From positions 23,223 to 87,222 of the forward strand of contig CACYWN010000007.1 of NCBI GenBank assembly GCA_902778105.1: 64,000 nucleotides of DNA, read 5' to 3'. Positions 62,190 to 64,000 of the stretch are shown here, one piece after another. The stretch comes from an uncultured Bacteroidia bacterium. GTDB lineage: Bacteria > Bacteroidota > Bacteroidia > Bacteroidales > UBA932. Numbering within the stretch: position 1 is the first letter of the stretch; each line of letters begins with the position of its first letter. The translations under genes were made by a program, and so were the position numbers. The notes beneath the pieces are model-generated. The model did no database searches. It was given only the letters and a program-made list of their open reading frames with translations, and was not told the origin of the DNA.

Positions 62190-62220
62190 CAAATTTACGG
62201 ATTATCTGCCAAAAGACCAA
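62190..62220 (-). promoter_or_regulatory. Promoter of small peptide B operon
   Basis: Minus strand TTG (62220-62218), 20-base spacer, perfect TAAATTTG (62197-62190). Predicted leader of ~30 nt to the ATG at 62151. Confidence 0.75.
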
Positions 62221-62263
62221 GGAGAAAAAGGGGGAAGTTTTTCCCCTGAAAACGAACTTCCTG

Positions 62264-62899
62264 TCACACTGGACGATAGGTTTTCAAGGCCCGTTCCAGG
62301 ACGGAAGTGATCCGGTGCTGCGCCCGGGATTCGCCGATAGGCTGCAGGTACGCACGGAAATCATCCTCCTCCAGATGACGGGAGAAATGGTCCGCCAGAA
62401 GCTGTTCCAATTCCTCGTGAAAACCGGGACCGTGGTCGGGATGGTGGAGATGTGTGAGCTCGTGCAGGAGGATATAGTCCTGCAGGGGAACGGGAACCCG
62501 CATGAGATTGAGGTTCAGGTTGATATTCCCCTTCGAGGAGCAGGATCCCCAGTTGGAGGTGTTGTGCTTGATGGCCACCCGGTTGTACCGGAACCCGTAC
62601 CGGTCGGCGAGCATCCGGAGCCGGTCGGGCAGTACCGCCTTCGCCCGGGCCCGCAGGCTTTCGATGTCCTCCCCTTCGGGCAGGGATGCATCCCGGGCGG
62701 ACACTTTCTGCCGCATGGTCCGGACCCACTCCCGCTGCGATTCCAGGAAGGCGATACCCCGGGCGTAAGGAACCCAGTACGGCACCGTAACCACAACGCC
62801 TTTCAAGGGGTGGACCCGGATGGACAGACGCCTTGCCCGCGGGCTTTTGCGCAGCAGTACATCCCCCAGTTCCGGGTCGGTATGGACCTTTCCGTTCAC
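62264..62899 (-). CDS. YgjP/SprT-like metallopeptidase
   Basis: About 211 residues. The YgjP (DUF45) pattern is clear: [34 protein letters not shown], and the zinc motif [20 protein letters not shown] (HELTH plus a downstream histidine). The family is related to WSS1/SprT proteases; in vivo substrates are unknown. A TTG at 62908 is in frame but lies in the TACCTTTG promoter box, so the GTG at 62899 is a better start. Confidence 0.85.
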   Translation of the reverse strand: MNGKVHTDPELGDVLLRKSPRARRLSIRVHPLKGVVVTVPYWVPYARGIAFLESQREWVRTMRQKVSARDASLPEGEDIESLRARAKAVLPDRLRMLADRYGFRYNRVAIKHNTSNWGSCSSKGNINLNLNLMRVPVPLQDYILLHELTHLHHPDHGPGFHEELEQLLADHFSRHLEEDDFRAYLQPIGESRAQHRITSVLERALKTYRPV

Positions 62900-62905
62900 G
62901 GGGAA

Positions 62906-62913
62906 CAAAGGTA
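62906..62913 (-). promoter_or_regulatory. -7 promoter element of the YgjP-type gene
   Basis: TACCTTTG on the minus strand, a perfect TAnnTTTG box, 6 bp before the proposed GTG start. No TTG at -33 is visible. Confidence 0.5.
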
Positions 62914-62921
62914 CAAAAAGT

Positions 62922-62952
62922 TTTGTTTTATCGGATTTTATGCCTAAATTTG
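62922..62952 (+). promoter_or_regulatory. rpsO promoter
   Basis: TTTG (62922-62925), 19-base spacer, perfect TAAATTTG (62945-62952): an exact match to the Bacteroidota consensus, 60 bp before the rpsO ATG. Confidence 0.85.
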
Positions 62953-63012
62953 CAGGCTTTTTTGCGGGAAGGTCCCGCGAATTGTAACCAATTTACCAAA
63001 ACTCATTGCATT

Positions 63013-63240
63013 ATGGCCGAATATTTACAGCCTGAGAAAAAGCAAGAGATTTTCGCGAAGTACGGGAAGTCCAATAAGGACACCGGCTCTCCTGAGAGTC
63101 AGGTTGCTTTATTTTCCTACCGTATCGCTCGTTCCCTTCTCCGCCTGGTCAGTAAGCGCCGCCAGCTTCTGAACTATCTTCAGAAGGTGGACATCGAGAG
63201 ATACAGGGCACTTATCAAGGAGCTGGGTCTCCGCCGATAA
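63013..63240 (+). CDS. rpsO: 30S ribosomal protein S15, with an internal deletion
   Basis: 75 residues instead of the usual 88-89. The N-terminal half ([27 protein letters not shown]) and C-terminal half ([20 protein letters not shown], then [11 protein letters not shown]) are normal. The ~17 residues that should join them (in Bacteroides a THLTEHMK...DYSTE type loop) are replaced by one alanine, an in-frame loss of ~48 bp. The missing loop carries the histidine, aspartate and serine that contact 16S rRNA in E. coli and Thermus S15. S15 is a primary binding protein of the 30S platform. It lies before pnp, the usual order. Confidence 0.93.
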   Translation: MAEYLQPEKKQEIFAKYGKSNKDTGSPESQVALFSYRIARSLLRLVSKRRQLLNYLQKVDIERYRALIKELGLRR

Positions 63241-63260
63241 GCCAGAAAATAGGAAAATGC

Positions 63261-63302
63261 GGGGGCAGAGATTCATGCAAGGCAGGATCTCTCCCCCTTT
63301 TT
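63261..63302 (+). terminator. Rho-independent terminator after rpsO
   Basis: Stem gggggcagagat / atctctccccc (one bulge) with a 14-base loop, followed by TTTTT, 20 bp after the rpsO stop. It would limit read-through to pnp. Confidence 0.8.
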
Positions 63303-63315
63303 CGATGAAAAGAGA

Positions 63316-63334
63316 ATCCCGGCCCGGCCGGGAT
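63316..63334 (+). promoter_or_regulatory. GC-rich hairpin in the pnp leader
   Basis: atcccggc / gccgggat stem (8 bp, 3-base loop), 43 bp before the pnp ATG. PNPase genes in other bacteria are autoregulated through leader stem-loops; a similar role here is a guess. Confidence 0.35.
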
Positions 63335-63376
63335 CGACGATAGAAAGACGTAAGACGTAACAGAAGTAAAACAAAA

Positions 63377-64000
63377 ATGAACATCATCAACAAGAAGATC
63401 GAACTGCCCGACGGTCGGGTAATCGAGATCGAGACCGGCAAACTGGCCAAGCAGGCCGCCGGTTCCGCGGTGGTGAAGATGGGAGGCACGATGCTGCTCG
63501 CCACCGTCACCTGCGCGAAGGAAGTCAAGGAGGGTACCGACTTCATGCCCCTCACCGTAGATTATCGTGAAAAGTATTATTCTGCCGGCCGTTTCCCCGG
63601 CGGTTTCCTCAAGCGCGAAAGCAGGCCCTCCGACTACGAGGTGCTCATCGCCCGCCTGGTGGACCGTCCGATCCGTCCGCTCTGGCCGGATGACTTCCAT
63701 CTCGAGGTCTTCGTGAATATCATGCTCATCTCCGCGGAGAAGGACATCCAGCCCGACGCCCTCGCCGGTCTGGCCGCCTCCGCCGCCCTCGCCACCTCCG
63801 ACCTGCCCTTCGGCGGTCCGGTTTCCGAGGTCCGCGTCGCCCGCATCGACGGAAAGTTCGTGATCAACCCGGGATTTGCCGATGGTGCCCGCGCCGACCT
63901 GGACCTGATGGTCGCCGCCACCGAGGAGAACATCATGATGGTCGAAGGCGAGATGAACGAGGTTTCCGAGCACGACATGCTCGAGGCCATCAAGTTCGCC
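63377..64000 (+). CDS. pnp: Polyribonucleotide nucleotidyltransferase (partial, 3' end outside window)
   Basis: 208 codons are visible. The first RNase PH domain is typical: [73 protein letters not shown], and [10 protein letters not shown]. PNPase degrades RNA 3'-5' by phosphorolysis. ATG 63377 gives the family N-terminus. It lies downstream of rpsO, separated by a terminator and a leader hairpin. Confidence 0.96.
   Translation, partial: MNIINKKIELPDGRVIEIETGKLAKQAAGSAVVKMGGTMLLATVTCAKEVKEGTDFMPLTVDYREKYYSAGRFPGGFLKRESRPSDYEVLIARLVDRPIRPLWPDDFHLEVFVNIMLISAEKDIQPDALAGLAASAALATSDLPFGGPVSEVRVARIDGKFVINPGFADGARADLDLMVAATEENIMMVEGEMNEVSEHDMLEAIKFA

Overview
This window looks like a high-GC Bacteroidota, most likely a gut or rumen Bacteroidales. 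The reasons are: a SusC/SusD pair, many lipoproteins with BACON or fimbrillin-like modules, near-perfect Bacteroidota promoters (TTG/TTTG, a 19-21 base spacer, then TAnnTTTG), and the Bacteroidota order of the division and cell-wall (dcw) cluster. I see no tRNA, rRNA, CRISPR array or insertion sequence. Most long ORFs opposite real genes are shadows caused by the high GC content.

Layout. (1) 1-17.3 kb, minus strand: one tightly coupled polysaccharide-utilisation operon. Its order is susC, susD, a ceramidase-like hydrolase, two GH20 hexosaminidases, murQ, a GHL10-like glycosidase with a lamin-tail domain, and two lipoproteins built from repeats resembling pseudomurein-binding repeats. It is divergent from a DeoR-family regulator, and a T-rich candidate operator lies between the two promoters. 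The likely substrate is an amino-sugar polymer of microbial cell walls. (2) 18.2-27.4 kb, plus strand: UvrD-like helicase, ExbB-ExbD-TonB, an RsuA/RluB-type pseudouridine synthase, Era and a type IIA topoisomerase subunit A. (3) 27.4-33.7 kb, minus strand: aroK, an S41 protease, dCMP deaminase, an acyl-CoA synthetase and an unknown membrane-anchored protein. (4) 33.7-34.3 kb: gene-free DNA rich in inverted repeats. (5) 34.4-49.9 kb, plus strand: the dcw cluster from mraZ to ftsZ, with four 10-bp-spaced candidate MraZ boxes over the promoter. (6) 50-51.8 kb: gltX, followed by a bidirectional terminator. (7) 51.9-54.5 kb, minus strand: truB, rpiB and a P-loop (HPr-kinase/PEPCK-like) protein. (8) 54.6-62.2 kb: a locus with two homologous 43-46-residue peptides, each heading a transcription unit that includes a DNA/RNA non-specific endonuclease lipoprotein. 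(9) 62.3-64 kb: a YgjP-type metallopeptidase, rpsO and the start of pnp.

Main points of interest: the paired small-peptide/nuclease locus; an in-frame TGA that cuts its second nuclease off its lipoprotein carrier; a short dispersed repeat lying in frame inside murE and truB and also encoding the C-terminus of the P-loop protein; a ribosomal protein S15 lacking about 16 residues of its rRNA-binding loop; and the cell-wall-directed operon with archaeal-type wall-binding repeats. All functional calls come from reading motifs by eye; no database search was run.
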